Part shown: positions 6,296 through 12,692 of the stretch, one piece after another
How positions within the stretch are numbered: the stretch's first letter is position 1
How the letters are laid out: every line of letters begins with the position of its first letter
Assembly: GCA_004299495.1 (NCBI GenBank)
Contig: SCPY01000021.1
Span: forward strand, 1-16,832
Length of the DNA stretch: 16,832 nucleotides
Direction: 5' to 3'
DNA from: a bacterium
GTDB lineage: Bacteria > Omnitrophota > Gorgyraeia > Gygaellales > UBA12090
The notes under the pieces: model-generated
What the model was told of the DNA's origin: nothing
Seen by the model: only the letters and a program-made list of their open reading frames with translations
The model's database searches: none
Made by a program: the position numbers and the translations under genes

Positions 6296-8227
6296 GTGCA
6301 ATACGACCGGTTTCAAGCGGAAGCCATTGATTATATAAAACGGGGCCATTCGGTGATTGTCTGCGCCCCAACCGGAGCGGGCAAAACCGCTATCGCCGAG
6401 CATGTGCTTGAAAGCTGTATTGCCTCAAATCAGGGCGTGATTTATACCGCCCCCGTCAAGGCCCTCTCCAACCAGAAATTCCGCGATTTTCAGAAGAACT
6501 ATCGTGATAAGATAGGCATTCTCACCGGTGACGTATCCCTTAATCCGGACGCGCCGGTCCTGATCATGACCACCGAAATATTCCGCAACAAGATTTTGGA
6601 TGAGCCTCAAGGTCTAAAAAAGTTTTCCTGGGTAATCTATGACGAAATCCACTATATTGACAACTCTGAGCGCGGAACGGTCTGGGAAGAATCATTGATG
6701 TTATTGCCTGCTCATATGCGCGTGCTCGGCCTGAGCGCCACGGTGCCGAATATTGAGGAATTCAGCCAGTGGCTTTCCTCGGTGCATCATATGCCGCTTA
6801 AAATCATTGTGGAGAAAAACCGGCCGGTGCCTTTGCATTTTCGCTTTCAGGCTCAAAACAAAATCATTGACGATTTTAAGGACTTAAGGAAAGCATGTTT
6901 TGCTCAATGCCTGCGCTATGAATACCGCGGCCGGAGGCAGGACTTTCGCCGGGAAGCCCATCCTAACCGCGTTATTACCCTAATCCAGCACGTCCGCCAG
7001 AATAACGGGCTTCCCTGCATCTATTTTTGCTTTTCCCGCCGGCGCTGCGAAGAGCTTGCCGGAGAGCTTTTAGGTTTTAATTTCCTGGAAAATGACGAGC
7101 GGGAAAAGATAGCCGGCTTGTTTGATGAGCTCATCCGACGTTTTGATTTAGGCCATGAGCCCAGCGCCTCAATGCTCTATCCGCTTATTCAGCGCGGCAT
7201 CGGCTATCATCACGCGGGAATGCTGCCTACATTAAAAGAGGCGGTGGAGCAGCTCTTTACCTCCGGGCTCTTAAAGGTAATCTTTACCACAGAAACCTTT
7301 GCCCTGGGGATAAATATGCCCGCGCGCTCGGTTATCTTTGACGAATTAAGAAAATTCTACGGCAGTTATGTGCGCAACTTAAAGACCCGCGATTTTTATC
7401 AGATGGCCGGACGCGCCGGAAGGCGCGGCATAGACACGGAAGGATTTGTCTATAGCCGGATTAACCCGCACAGAATAGATATGGAAGAGCTAAGGCGTAT
7501 CATTTACGGAGCGCCCGAAAGGGTCAACTCTCAATTCAATACCTCCTACGCCACCCTGCTTCATCTTTACGAAAAATACCGGGAAAGATTTTTAGAGATC
7601 TATCCTTTATCGTACCATTTCTACCAGGCGAATGTCCGCAAAAAGGAAGAGGCATACTATCTGCTGCGCCAAAAGATAAGCTTTTTGAAATCAGCCGGCT
7701 ACATCAGGAATAACGAATTAACCGTGAAGGGAAAATTTGCCTCGGGCATTTACGGATACGAGCTTATTCTCTCTGAGCTTTTTGAAAATGGCTCTCTGGA
7801 GAACTTTAACGAAACGGAGCTGTGCATACTGATGGCCGCGATAGTGTTTGAGCCGCGAAGAAATGATACCCTGCCGCCCCTTTCGCGGGCGGCCAAACAC
7901 CTAAAAAACCTTTGCGAAAATCTTATGAAGCAGATTTTAAGGCAGGAATCCCGCTTTAAGATTTATCCTCCCAGTAAAACCCCGCACTTCCACCTGGCCA
8001 ACGCGGTCCACGCGTGGATTAACGGCGAATCCTTCCATAAAACCCTCGCCCATGCCACTTCCGACGAGGGGGAGCTGGTAAGATATCTGAGGATGTCTCA
8101 TCAGCTCTTCAGGGAAATTCTTGCTAACCGCCTGAGCTCTAAGGACCTCAAAGAAAAAATATCCCGGCTGATTCCTAAAATCAACCGGGATATCGTGGAT
8201 GCCGAGCGGCAGCTGCGCGCGAATTAA
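6296..8227 (+). CDS. Ski2-like DEAD/DEAH-box helicase
   Basis: 643 residues. The N-terminus QYDRFQAEAIDYIKRG is the Q-like entry of Ski2 helicases. Motif I is APTGAGKT at 24-31, motif II DEIH at 116-119 and motif III SAT at 147-149. Further on are GIGYHHAGMLP, TTETFALGINMPARSVIF (motif V) and YQMAGRAGRRGID (motif VI). After the two RecA-like domains comes a helical and winged-helix region, but it is too short for the arch of Mtr4/Ski2, so this is a compact bacterial form. It would unwind RNA or DNA with ATP; bacterial relatives are poorly studied. The GTG start is forced: an in-frame stop lies 30 bases upstream and no other start codon intervenes. There is no ribosome binding site and the -10 is only 6 bases away. 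The gene converges on the STAS-PilZ gene with a 14-base gap and no clear terminator. Confidence 0.92.
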   Translation: MQYDRFQAEAIDYIKRGHSVIVCAPTGAGKTAIAEHVLESCIASNQGVIYTAPVKALSNQKFRDFQKNYRDKIGILTGDVSLNPDAPVLIMTTEIFRNKILDEPQGLKKFSWVIYDEIHYIDNSERGTVWEESLMLLPAHMRVLGLSATVPNIEEFSQWLSSVHHMPLKIIVEKNRPVPLHFRFQAQNKIIDDFKDLRKACFAQCLRYEYRGRRQDFRREAHPNRVITLIQHVRQNNGLPCIYFCFSRRRCEELAGELLGFNFLENDEREKIAGLFDELIRRFDLGHEPSASMLYPLIQRGIGYHHAGMLPTLKEAVEQLFTSGLLKVIFTTETFALGINMPARSVIFDELRKFYGSYVRNLKTRDFYQMAGRAGRRGIDTEGFVYSRINPHRIDMEELRRIIYGAPERVNSQFNTSYATLLHLYEKYRERFLEIYPLSYHFYQANVRKKEEAYYLLRQKISFLKSAGYIRNNELTVKGKFASGIYGYELILSELFENGSLENFNETELCILMAAIVFEPRRNDTLPPLSRAAKHLKNLCENLMKQILRQESRFKIYPPSKTPHFHLANAVHAWINGESFHKTLAHATSDEGELVRYLRMSHQLFREILANRLSSKDLKEKISRLIPKINRDIVDAERQLRAN

Positions 8228-8241
8228 TCAGCGTTTGATTC

Positions 8242-8964
8242 CTATAAGATGCAGCCCGAAGGCAGATTCCTGTCTACAAACTCTACAACTTTTCTCTGCG
8301 TCAGGCTGTCTAAATTATAAAACTCTAGGCCCATCCCCGGATAAATGTGCGGCATAAGCTCCTTTACCACATGCCAAACCACCTTTGCCTGAAGGTCCAG
8401 CACTCCGGGCTTGGGTAGCAGCGAAAGCTTTATCTCTAAAATTTCTCCCAAAGGATACATCTTATGGGCAAAGAGCAACAGGCCCACCGCGCTTAGGTTT
8501 AAGACCTTTCCCTTATGAAAGCTTTTTTCTGCGCCGGTTTTTGAGCGAAATTCTATCTCTATGTCTAAGGGGAGGCGCTTAAACCTTCTCCGGAGCTGTT
8601 TTTTCTGGATTTCCGCGATTGCCTTATCTTCCTTAAAGCTGGCAACAGCAGTTCTTTCGTCTTCATACATCTCAAAAACCTTATCCAGGCACATCAGGGA
8701 AAAAATCTTTTTGATATGCTCGGGGATATTCATAAACTTTATCCTGCCTTTGTGGTTCATCACGTTTTTGCAGGCGATGGCGATAACCGACAGCCCGGCG
8801 TAATCAACCAGGTTCACCTCTTCAAGATTGCAAAGTATGTCTTCGTAACCGTTTTCCAGGCACCAGCCGATTTTTTCAATAAAATTAGAGGCGTCAATAT
8901 CGATATTGCCGGATAAATCCAGCACAGCAACCGTCCCCTGCTTTCTTAATTCTATTTCCAGCAC
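8242..8964 (-). CDS. STAS domain-PilZ domain protein
   Basis: 240 residues from a GTG at 8964, chosen because AAAGGA lies 8 bases ahead of it and because the upstream TTG lies within the terminator stem of the gene before. Residues about 1-105 form a STAS domain of the anti-sigma-factor-antagonist type (VAVLDLSGNIDI, then NLVDYAGLSVIA). The site that carries the phosphorylated serine in SpoIIAA (DSSG) reads D54-Y-A-G here, so it has no phosphoacceptor. Residues about 124-235 form a PilZ domain with both c-di-GMP contacts: RRFKR (R126, R130) and NLSAVG (N156, S158, G161). It probably senses c-di-GMP through PilZ and passes this to a partner of the STAS part. It stands alone behind a terminator. 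Confidence 0.88.
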   Translation of the reverse strand: MLEIELRKQGTVAVLDLSGNIDIDASNFIEKIGWCLENGYEDILCNLEEVNLVDYAGLSVIAIACKNVMNHKGRIKFMNIPEHIKKIFSLMCLDKVFEMYEDERTAVASFKEDKAIAEIQKKQLRRRFKRLPLDIEIEFRSKTGAEKSFHKGKVLNLSAVGLLLFAHKMYPLGEILEIKLSLLPKPGVLDLQAKVVWHVVKELMPHIYPGMGLEFYNLDSLTQRKVVEFVDRNLPSGCIL

Positions 8965-8983
8965 AAGTATATTCCTTTCCAAC

Positions 8984-9023
8984 AAAATGAGACCTGCGCC
9001 TAAACCTCAACAGGTCTCATTTT
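8984..9023 (-). terminator. Intrinsic terminator after the 16-residue peptide gene
   Basis: Perfect 13-base arms, AAAATGAGACCTG (8984-8996) and CAGGTCTCATTTT (9011-9023), around a 14-base loop. On the minus strand the stem ends in TTTTGTT. It lies 29 bases after the peptide stop and separates the hemerythrin-CBM-peptide operon from the STAS-PilZ gene. Confidence 0.85.
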
Positions 9024-9052
9024 TGCTAAAGATTCAAGCTTTTACTTAAAAG

Positions 9053-9103
9053 CTATTTCTTAGGCTTCTTTGGTTTTTTGGGACCGCAGGTTCCGCAACC
9101 CAT
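9053..9103 (-). CDS. 16-residue CxxC and polylysine peptide
   Basis: A tiny open frame: ATG at 9103, TAG at 9053-9055, product MGCGTCGPKKPKKPKK. A perfect GGAGGTG lies 4 bases before the ATG (core GGAGG 6 bases away), the best ribosome binding site in the window. The gene sits in the 14-base-spaced slot right after the secreted CBM-like gene and is followed 29 bases later by a strong terminator, so it closes the operon. The product has a CGTC pair (C3, C6) that could bind a metal or form a disulfide, and a KKPKKPKK tail that could bind RNA, DNA or a membrane. I know no family for it. Alternatives are a leader peptide or a chance frame, but the ribosome binding site and codon fit argue against chance. 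Confidence 0.7.
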   Translation of the reverse strand: MGCGTCGPKKPKKPKK

Positions 9104-9117
9104 TTTGCACCTCCGTT

Positions 9118-9747
9118 TTATTTCTTCACCAGCCTCACATAATCAAAGTAAAGCGTGCCCTTCGCCGCCGGACGCGGCTCAAACTGAAAAACCTTGACCG
9201 GAAAATCTAACACGGTATTTTTTTCCGCCTTCTCCGGCTGCCAGTCTCCCCGGGCAAAAAAATCAGAAAAAGGGATGGTAAATTCTTTCCAGCCGGTAAA
9301 ATCATCCTCAATCAGATACCGCCAATACTCAGAGCCGCTATCCACTAAATCTACGGCAACCTGGGTTTTGGTGTCTGCCCCATACATATAAAAAGAAATA
9401 GCGTCATATTTGGTAAAATCAATATCTTTTGGCTCAACCTGCCATGCCCCCGCCCCTTTTACCGTCAGGCCGTATCCCCGGGACACCCACATATAGCCGC
9501 CGTCAACCGCGTCGAATTTTACCTCCAATGCCTGCTCGCCGCGATATTTGGTTTCCTTTGAGGCGATTACCTCAACGCTTGACCCGCCGCCTGCTCCAAA
9601 ATCTACCGTTCCCTGCTCACCTGCGGAAATCGCCCCCTCAAAATCATCCAAGAGCAGCTCGTTATCACCCATCTGCGCGAAAACCAGAGCGGTTAAGCTG
9701 AAAAAAAGCATCCCTGCCGCCAAAAAGGTAATTTTGTCAATTCTCAT
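9118..9747 (-). CDS. Secreted CBM11/galactose-binding-like protein
   Basis: 209 residues with a signal peptide: positive MRIDK, a hydrophobic stretch to about residue 23, and a likely cut after VFA (about 24). The rest is a beta-rich domain of the carbohydrate-binding CBM11/CIA30 type: LLLDDFEG near the start, then KYRGEQALEVKFDAV, FTKYDAISFYMYGADTK, WRYLIEDDFTGWKEFTIPFSDF, and a terminal YFDYVRLVKK. Such domains bind glycans or act as structural modules; there is no catalytic domain here. An AGAGG lies about 6 bases before the ATG. It starts 12 bases after the hemerythrin stop and is followed at once by the small peptide gene. Site of action: periplasm or outside. Confidence 0.8.
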   Translation of the reverse strand: MRIDKITFLAAGMLFFSLTALVFAQMGDNELLLDDFEGAISAGEQGTVDFGAGGGSSVEVIASKETKYRGEQALEVKFDAVDGGYMWVSRGYGLTVKGAGAWQVEPKDIDFTKYDAISFYMYGADTKTQVAVDLVDSGSEYWRYLIEDDFTGWKEFTIPFSDFFARGDWQPEKAEKNTVLDFPVKVFQFEPRPAAKGTLYFDYVRLVKK

Positions 9748-9759
9748 CTTATCCTCTCT

Positions 9760-10215
9760 TTATGCTTTCTCTTTGCCTTCAAGAGAATAACCCAGGCGTT
9801 TAAACACGGGGAATAATTCCCTATCTTCTTTACGCGAATGGGTAAGCATCATGTTGATAATTTCTCTGCTTAGCTCAACCAGGCCTTTTGCCCTCTGCTT
9901 ATCTTCCGGAGCGAAACTACCCCCCGCGAACAACTCCTTGAATTCGTCAATTTTTTCTAAGATATCTATGTGTTCGTGCTGCAGCGCGCGGATAATGCAT
10001 TTATCTTTTAAGCCGCCATTGTTCAAGACAAGAGAAAATATCCGGCTTTCCTCAAACCTCAGATGGTTCGCGATATCCCTTGAGAATAGCCTATTGATAC
10101 CCGGGAGGGAATCCAGGGCTTTTTTCCCTTCCGCTACAGAGGCCGCCTTATTAAAAAAACTCAAGGCTTCGAAGATTTCCCCGTGCTCCCGGGCGTGCCT
10201 TAATATCTTATCCAT
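9760..10215 (-). CDS. Hemerythrin HHE-domain protein
   Basis: 151 residues, helical, with the ligand pattern of a HHE di-iron domain: H11 in REHG, H51 and E55 in NHLRFEE, H80 and H82 in QHEH, H126 and E130 in THSRKED. Such proteins bind oxygen, nitric oxide or iron, and some serve in repair of iron-sulfur clusters. A GGAGG ribosome binding site lies just upstream of the ATG, and a good promoter sits about 30 bases above. First gene of the operon hemerythrin, secreted CBM-like protein, 16-residue peptide. Confidence 0.88.
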   Translation of the reverse strand: MDKILRHAREHGEIFEALSFFNKAASVAEGKKALDSLPGINRLFSRDIANHLRFEESRIFSLVLNNGGLKDKCIIRALQHEHIDILEKIDEFKELFAGGSFAPEDKQRAKGLVELSREIINMMLTHSRKEDRELFPVFKRLGYSLEGKEKA

Positions 10216-10244
10216 CCTGCCTCCGATTCGCTCCTTAATAAATT

Positions 10245-10272
10245 ATTATAACGCAATATACGCCCATATCAA
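10245..10272 (-). promoter_or_regulatory. Promoter of the hemerythrin operon
   Basis: Minus strand: -35 TTGATA (10267-10272), 16-base spacer, -10 TATAAT (10245-10250). Transcription would start near 10238. The same -35, -10 and spacer length occur in front of yajQ. Confidence 0.65.
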
Positions 10273-10299
10273 CAAATTTTTGAGCTGGGAATGGGCGGC

Positions 10300-10794
10300 T
10301 TAACGATAATTGCAAAAGCTAAGCGGTATGGGGAAATCCAGCCCCTTTAAATGCGCGATCACCGCCTGCAACTCATCCTTCTTGGCTGAACTGACCTTGA
10401 TTTTCTCGCCTTCAATCTGAGCCTGCACCTTAAGCTTAAGCCCTTTTATGCTCCCGGTCAACTCTTTTGCCATCTCTTTGTCAATACCCATGCATAATTC
10501 CGCTGTTTGGCGCAGATAACCCTCGAACGCGTGCTCCGGAGCGCTGAATTTAAGGGCCTTGAGAGAAATGTTTCTTTTTGCCATCCGGGTAGATAAAATA
10601 TCAGTAAGGGCGCGCAATTTGTAATCGTCATCCGCGACCAGAGTGATCTTCTTTTCTTTACGGTCGTAGGAGATGGAGGACTTGCTGTCCTTAAAGTCAT
10701 ACCGCTGAGCCAGCTCCTTATTGGCCTGATTTACCGCGTTGTCCATTTCCTGCAGGTCCACTTCAGACACAATATCAAAAGAAAAATTCGCCAT
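10300..10794 (-). CDS. yajQ: YajQ-family nucleotide-binding protein
   Basis: 164 residues, the usual family length. The start MANFSFDIVSEVDLQEMDNAVNQ and internal QRYDFKDSKSSISY, GKMITL-like KKITLVADDDYKL and a C-terminal repeat (IKVSSAKKDELQAVIAHLK) are diagnostic. YajQ has two ferredoxin-like halves. Some family members bind cyclic di-GMP and act as transcription co-factors in Xanthomonas and Pseudomonas; others bind nucleic acid or GTP. Monocistronic, with a purine-rich GGGAGA ahead of the ATG and a clear promoter. A PilZ protein in the same window suggests that c-di-GMP is used by this organism, though the genes are not linked. Confidence 0.95.
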   Translation of the reverse strand: MANFSFDIVSEVDLQEMDNAVNQANKELAQRYDFKDSKSSISYDRKEKKITLVADDDYKLRALTDILSTRMAKRNISLKALKFSAPEHAFEGYLRQTAELCMGIDKEMAKELTGSIKGLKLKVQAQIEGEKIKVSSAKKDELQAVIAHLKGLDFPIPLSFCNYR

Positions 10795-10839
10795 AGCTCA
10801 ATTCTCCCAAACAGGAAAAGACTTTATCCCTATATCTCT

Positions 10840-10867
10840 ATTATAGCCAAAATACCCTTATTATCAA
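10840..10867 (-). promoter_or_regulatory. Promoter of yajQ
   Basis: Minus strand: -35 TTGATA (10862-10867), 16-base spacer, -10 TATAAT (10840-10845). Transcription would start near 10833, giving a leader of about 39 bases. Confidence 0.65.
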
Positions 10868-10922
10868 CCAAATTCGCAAGCCCACTATTCAGGTTAACAG
10901 CCATAAATCTGCCGCCTTCCGG

Positions 10923-10963
10923 CGAAAATAAAGGCCCGGGACCTTTCTCAAGATCCCGGGCCT
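10923..10963 (-). terminator. Intrinsic terminator of cspA
   Basis: Arms AGGCCCGGGA (10932-10941) and TCCCGGGCCT (10954-10963), 10 perfect pairs with a 12-base loop. On the minus strand the stem is followed by TTATTTTCG. It lies 15 bases after the cspA stop. Confidence 0.88.
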
Positions 10964-10978
10964 GGTTTTAGCTCTAGA

Positions 10979-11179
10979 TTAAAGCTTGACTACATTAACA
11001 GCCTGTTCGCCTTTAGGCCCCTGCTCGATATCAAACTCCACCTGGGCACCTTCAGCTAAAGACTTATAGCCGTCACCCTTAATCGCGGAGTGATGCACAA
11101 AAACATCCTTTCCGTTTTCCGGAGTGACAAATCCATAACCTTTTTGGTCGCTAAACCACTTTACTGTTCCTCTTGCCAT
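10979..11179 (-). CDS. Cold-shock domain protein
   Basis: 66 residues from the ATG at 11179, which has AGGAGG 8 bases ahead. MARGTVKWFSDQKGYGFVTPENGKDVFVHHSAI contains both RNA-binding motifs, KGYGFV and VFVHH. It is a single-stranded RNA/DNA chaperone of the CspA type, cytoplasmic. The frame stays open for 36 codons upstream, but that part lies in the structured leader. Long leader with hairpins (separate entries), own promoter and terminator. Confidence 0.96.
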   Translation of the reverse strand: MARGTVKWFSDQKGYGFVTPENGKDVFVHHSAIKGDGYKSLAEGAQVEFDIEQGPKGEQAVNVVKL

Positions 11180-11215
11180 TGCTTGTACCTCCTTTTCTTT
11201 GAAATTTAGTAAACT

Positions 11216-11266
11216 GCTAGAAATCCGCATTATCTTCACCTGACTAGAATCTTTGGGATTTCTAGC
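11216..11266 (-). promoter_or_regulatory. cspA leader hairpin with an alternative pairing
   Basis: Arms GCTAGAAATCC (11216-11226) and GGATTTCTAGC (11256-11266) form 11 perfect pairs with a 29-base loop. Inside the loop, CTAGAA at 11244-11249 repeats the core of the first arm (11217-11222) and can pair instead with TTCTAG at 11260-11265. The two states exclude each other. In the transcript the long hairpin ends about 22 bases before the ribosome binding site. Confidence 0.5.
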
Positions 11267-11285
11267 GGGACAAACAATGACAAAC

Positions 11286-11320
11286 AAAAAACCGCAAGGT
11301 CAGATATCCTGCCCTGGCGG
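11286..11320 (-). terminator. Terminator-like hairpin in the cspA leader
   Basis: In the transcript, CCGCCAGGGCAG (from 11320-11309) pairs with CTGACCTTGCGG (11303-11292), 10 of 12 positions, five-base loop, directly followed by six U (11291-11286). Its end is about 57 bases after the predicted cspA start near 11342 and about 105 bases before the cspA ATG. It may attenuate cspA or stop transcripts from the membrane-protein gene upstream, which has no other terminator. Confidence 0.65.
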
Positions 11321-11348
11321 CTAAGACTTCTAAACTTTTACTGCATCA

Positions 11349-11376
11349 ACTATACCACAATAACATAGTTTGTCAA
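11349..11376 (-). promoter_or_regulatory. Promoter of cspA
   Basis: Minus strand: consensus -35 TTGACA (11371-11376), 16-base spacer, -10 TATAGT (11349-11354) preceded by TGG, so also an extended -10. Start near 11342, leader of about 163 bases, similar to the long leader of E. coli cspA. Confidence 0.75.
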
Positions 11377-11400
11377 GGTTTATTTTTTTACACCACAAAA

Positions 11401-11898
11401 TTACCTAAACTGCTCTTTTACTCTGCGGCGAGTAAAGAAAATAATCGGGCACAGATTAAATACAAAAACCGGCGCTCCAAGCAAAACCATCATTAGTGCC
11501 GGAGATATTTTCCCTCTGGTTTCGTTAAACGCGTCCAGAGTGAGCAATGCTTTTTCTTGATATTCCGGCTTCACCTTCTCAATGATATATTGCCTTTTTT
11601 TGACATAGTATTCTTCGTCGTGCAAAGAATTAAAAATTGGCTTAAAGCTAAGAGGAATCAGCATTATGCTGATTACGGCAAAAAGAACCGCTGCCTTACG
11701 GGCTGCTTCATTCAATTTCAATATAAAAATACCCGCAATTAGCTTGGCTGCCGATAACGCGATGCCGACTAAGAATAAACCAACTCCACTAAATATGATG
11801 GCCTGATGAGGATTTATTATTCCCAAAGCGCCGCCAATGCCGGAAATAATAAATGTCCATCCCCAAAATGATACGCCTTTCGATCTTTTTTTCCCCAT
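11401..11898 (-). CDS. Small membrane protein, unrecognised
   Basis: 165 residues with four probable membrane spans, at about 10-28, 32-60, 68-88 and 133-155. A charged loop at about 90-130 (LHDEEYYVKKRQYIIEKVKPEYQEKALLTL) lies between the third and fourth. The N-terminus is basic (MGKKRSKG) and the C-terminus ends RRRVKEQFR, both probably in the cytoplasm. No family is recognised and no catalytic motif is visible. GGGAGGTG lies 6 bases ahead of the ATG. It follows the response-regulator gene by 64 bases and may be cotranscribed with it. Confidence 0.75.
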   Translation of the reverse strand: MGKKRSKGVSFWGWTFIISGIGGALGIINPHQAIIFSGVGLFLVGIALSAAKLIAGIFILKLNEAARKAAVLFAVISIMLIPLSFKPIFNSLHDEEYYVKKRQYIIEKVKPEYQEKALLTLDAFNETRGKISPALMMVLLGAPVFVFNLCPIIFFTRRRVKEQFR

Positions 11899-11962
11899 CT
11901 AACACCTCCCTAGCTTCCTCTTGGGCTCAATACTCCTGGCATTTGCGGCTTATAAGAATTTT

Positions 11963-12328
11963 TTAGAAAACGTATTTCTTTATTAACGACAGCAGTTCTT
12001 CCGGCTTAAATGGTTTTATGATGTAATCCGTAGCTCCTGCCGCCTGGGCATCAAAGATGGTTTTTGTCGCGCCTAATGCCGTAAACATAATCACCGGCGT
12101 TTCCCGGGTTTCTTCTTTAACCCTTAACCGGCGCAGCACTTCCAGCCCATCCATCCCCGGCATCATAATGTCTAAAAGAATAAGGTCGATATGCCCTTTT
12201 GCCTTTTCCAATGCCTGTACCCCGTCATACGCCGCTAAGACATCGTAACCTTCCGTTTCAAGACGGTTTATCACAAGCTTAACTAAATCTCTTTCATCGT
12301 CTACCAGCAATATGGTTCCTTTTACCAT
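11963..12328 (-). CDS. Single-domain response regulator (CheY-like)
   Basis: 121 residues, receiver domain only. Acidic pair D10-D11, phosphoacceptor D53 in LILLDIMMPGMDG, switch T83 in MFTALG, and K105 in IIKPF are all in place, so phosphotransfer should work. There is no output domain; such proteins pass signals by binding partners or act in phosphorelays. No histidine kinase is in the window. It sits just after the tRNA terminator, so it should have its own promoter, but I cannot see one that I trust. The ribosome binding site is weak (GGGAAATTGAG). Confidence 0.92.
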   Translation of the reverse strand: MVKGTILLVDDERDLVKLVINRLETEGYDVLAAYDGVQALEKAKGHIDLILLDIMMPGMDGLEVLRRLRVKEETRETPVIMFTALGATKTIFDAQAAGATDYIIKPFKPEELLSLIKKYVF

Positions 12329-12374
12329 CTCAATTTCCCAAGACTCTCGTCAAATAATCGCGGTATTCACAAAC

Positions 12375-12406
12375 AAAAAACCTCCGCCTTTGTTGGCGAA
12401 GGTTTT
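12375..12406 (-). terminator. Intrinsic terminator after tRNA-Asp
   Basis: Transcript arms AAAACCTTCGCC (12406-12395) and GGCGGAGGTTTT (12388-12377), paired throughout with one G-U, six-base loop, then six U (12380-12375, partly overlapping the stem). It ends the ATPase-tRNA transcription unit. Confidence 0.85.
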
Positions 12407-12453
12407 AATGTCCGCATTATTTTTATATAAACAGCTTTTGTCAACTATTTTAA

Positions 12454-12529
12454 CGGGGTCGACGGGATTTGAACCCGCGGTCTTCGCCGTGACAGGGCGA
12501 TGTGTTAAACCGAGCTACACCACGACCCC
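12454..12529 (-). tRNA. tRNA-Asp (GTC)
   Basis: 76 bases. Acceptor arms GGGGTCG/CGACCCC pair in full, the discriminator is G as expected for tRNA-Asp, the anticodon loop is CTGTCAC with anticodon GTC, and the T loop is TTCAAAT. The CCA end is not encoded (TTA follows). Confidence 0.97.
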
Positions 12530-12609
12530 AGAAAATCAGAACTAAGAATTAAGAAAGGAATGTTCTTATTGTACTCAAAATTTTAATAACTTCAACATTT
12601 TCTTTTCAA

Positions 12610-12687
12610 TGGTGGGCGGTACAGGACTTGAACCTGTAAACCTCCTGAATGTAAGTCAGGCGCGCTAACCAATTGCGCCAACCGCCC
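12610..12687 (-). tRNA. tRNA-Val (TAC)
   Basis: Acceptor arms GGGCGGT/ACCGCCC, discriminator A, then an encoded CCA (12612-12610). Anticodon loop CTTACAT gives anticodon TAC, valine. D and T arms are regular (GCGC-AATTGGTTA-GCGC, ACAGG-TTCAAGT-CCTGT). Its 5' end is only 5 bases after the ntpK stop, so it is probably cut from the ATPase transcript. Confidence 0.97.
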
Positions 12688-12692
12688 GAAAT

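Noticed and set aside
8161..8190. Inverted repeat atcccgg...ccgggat near the helicase end as a terminator
   Set aside because: It lies within the coding sequence and has no T run behind it.
8965..8985. TTG start for the STAS-PilZ protein
   Set aside because: It begins in the stem of the preceding terminator and has no ribosome binding site, while the GTG at 8964 has one.
9429..9701. Plus-strand frames opposite the secreted CBM-like gene
   Set aside because: Proline/arginine-rich shadows with no ribosome binding site; the minus-strand gene has signal peptide and domain motifs.
10261..10297. CGCCCAT/ATGGGCG inverted repeat after yajQ as a terminator
   Set aside because: Seven pairs with a 23-base loop and no U run; it overlaps the hemerythrin -35, so it may be chance.
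11180..11287. 36-codon N-terminal extension of the cold-shock protein
   Set aside because: It covers the structured leader, and the downstream ATG has AGGAGG and gives the standard 66-residue protein.
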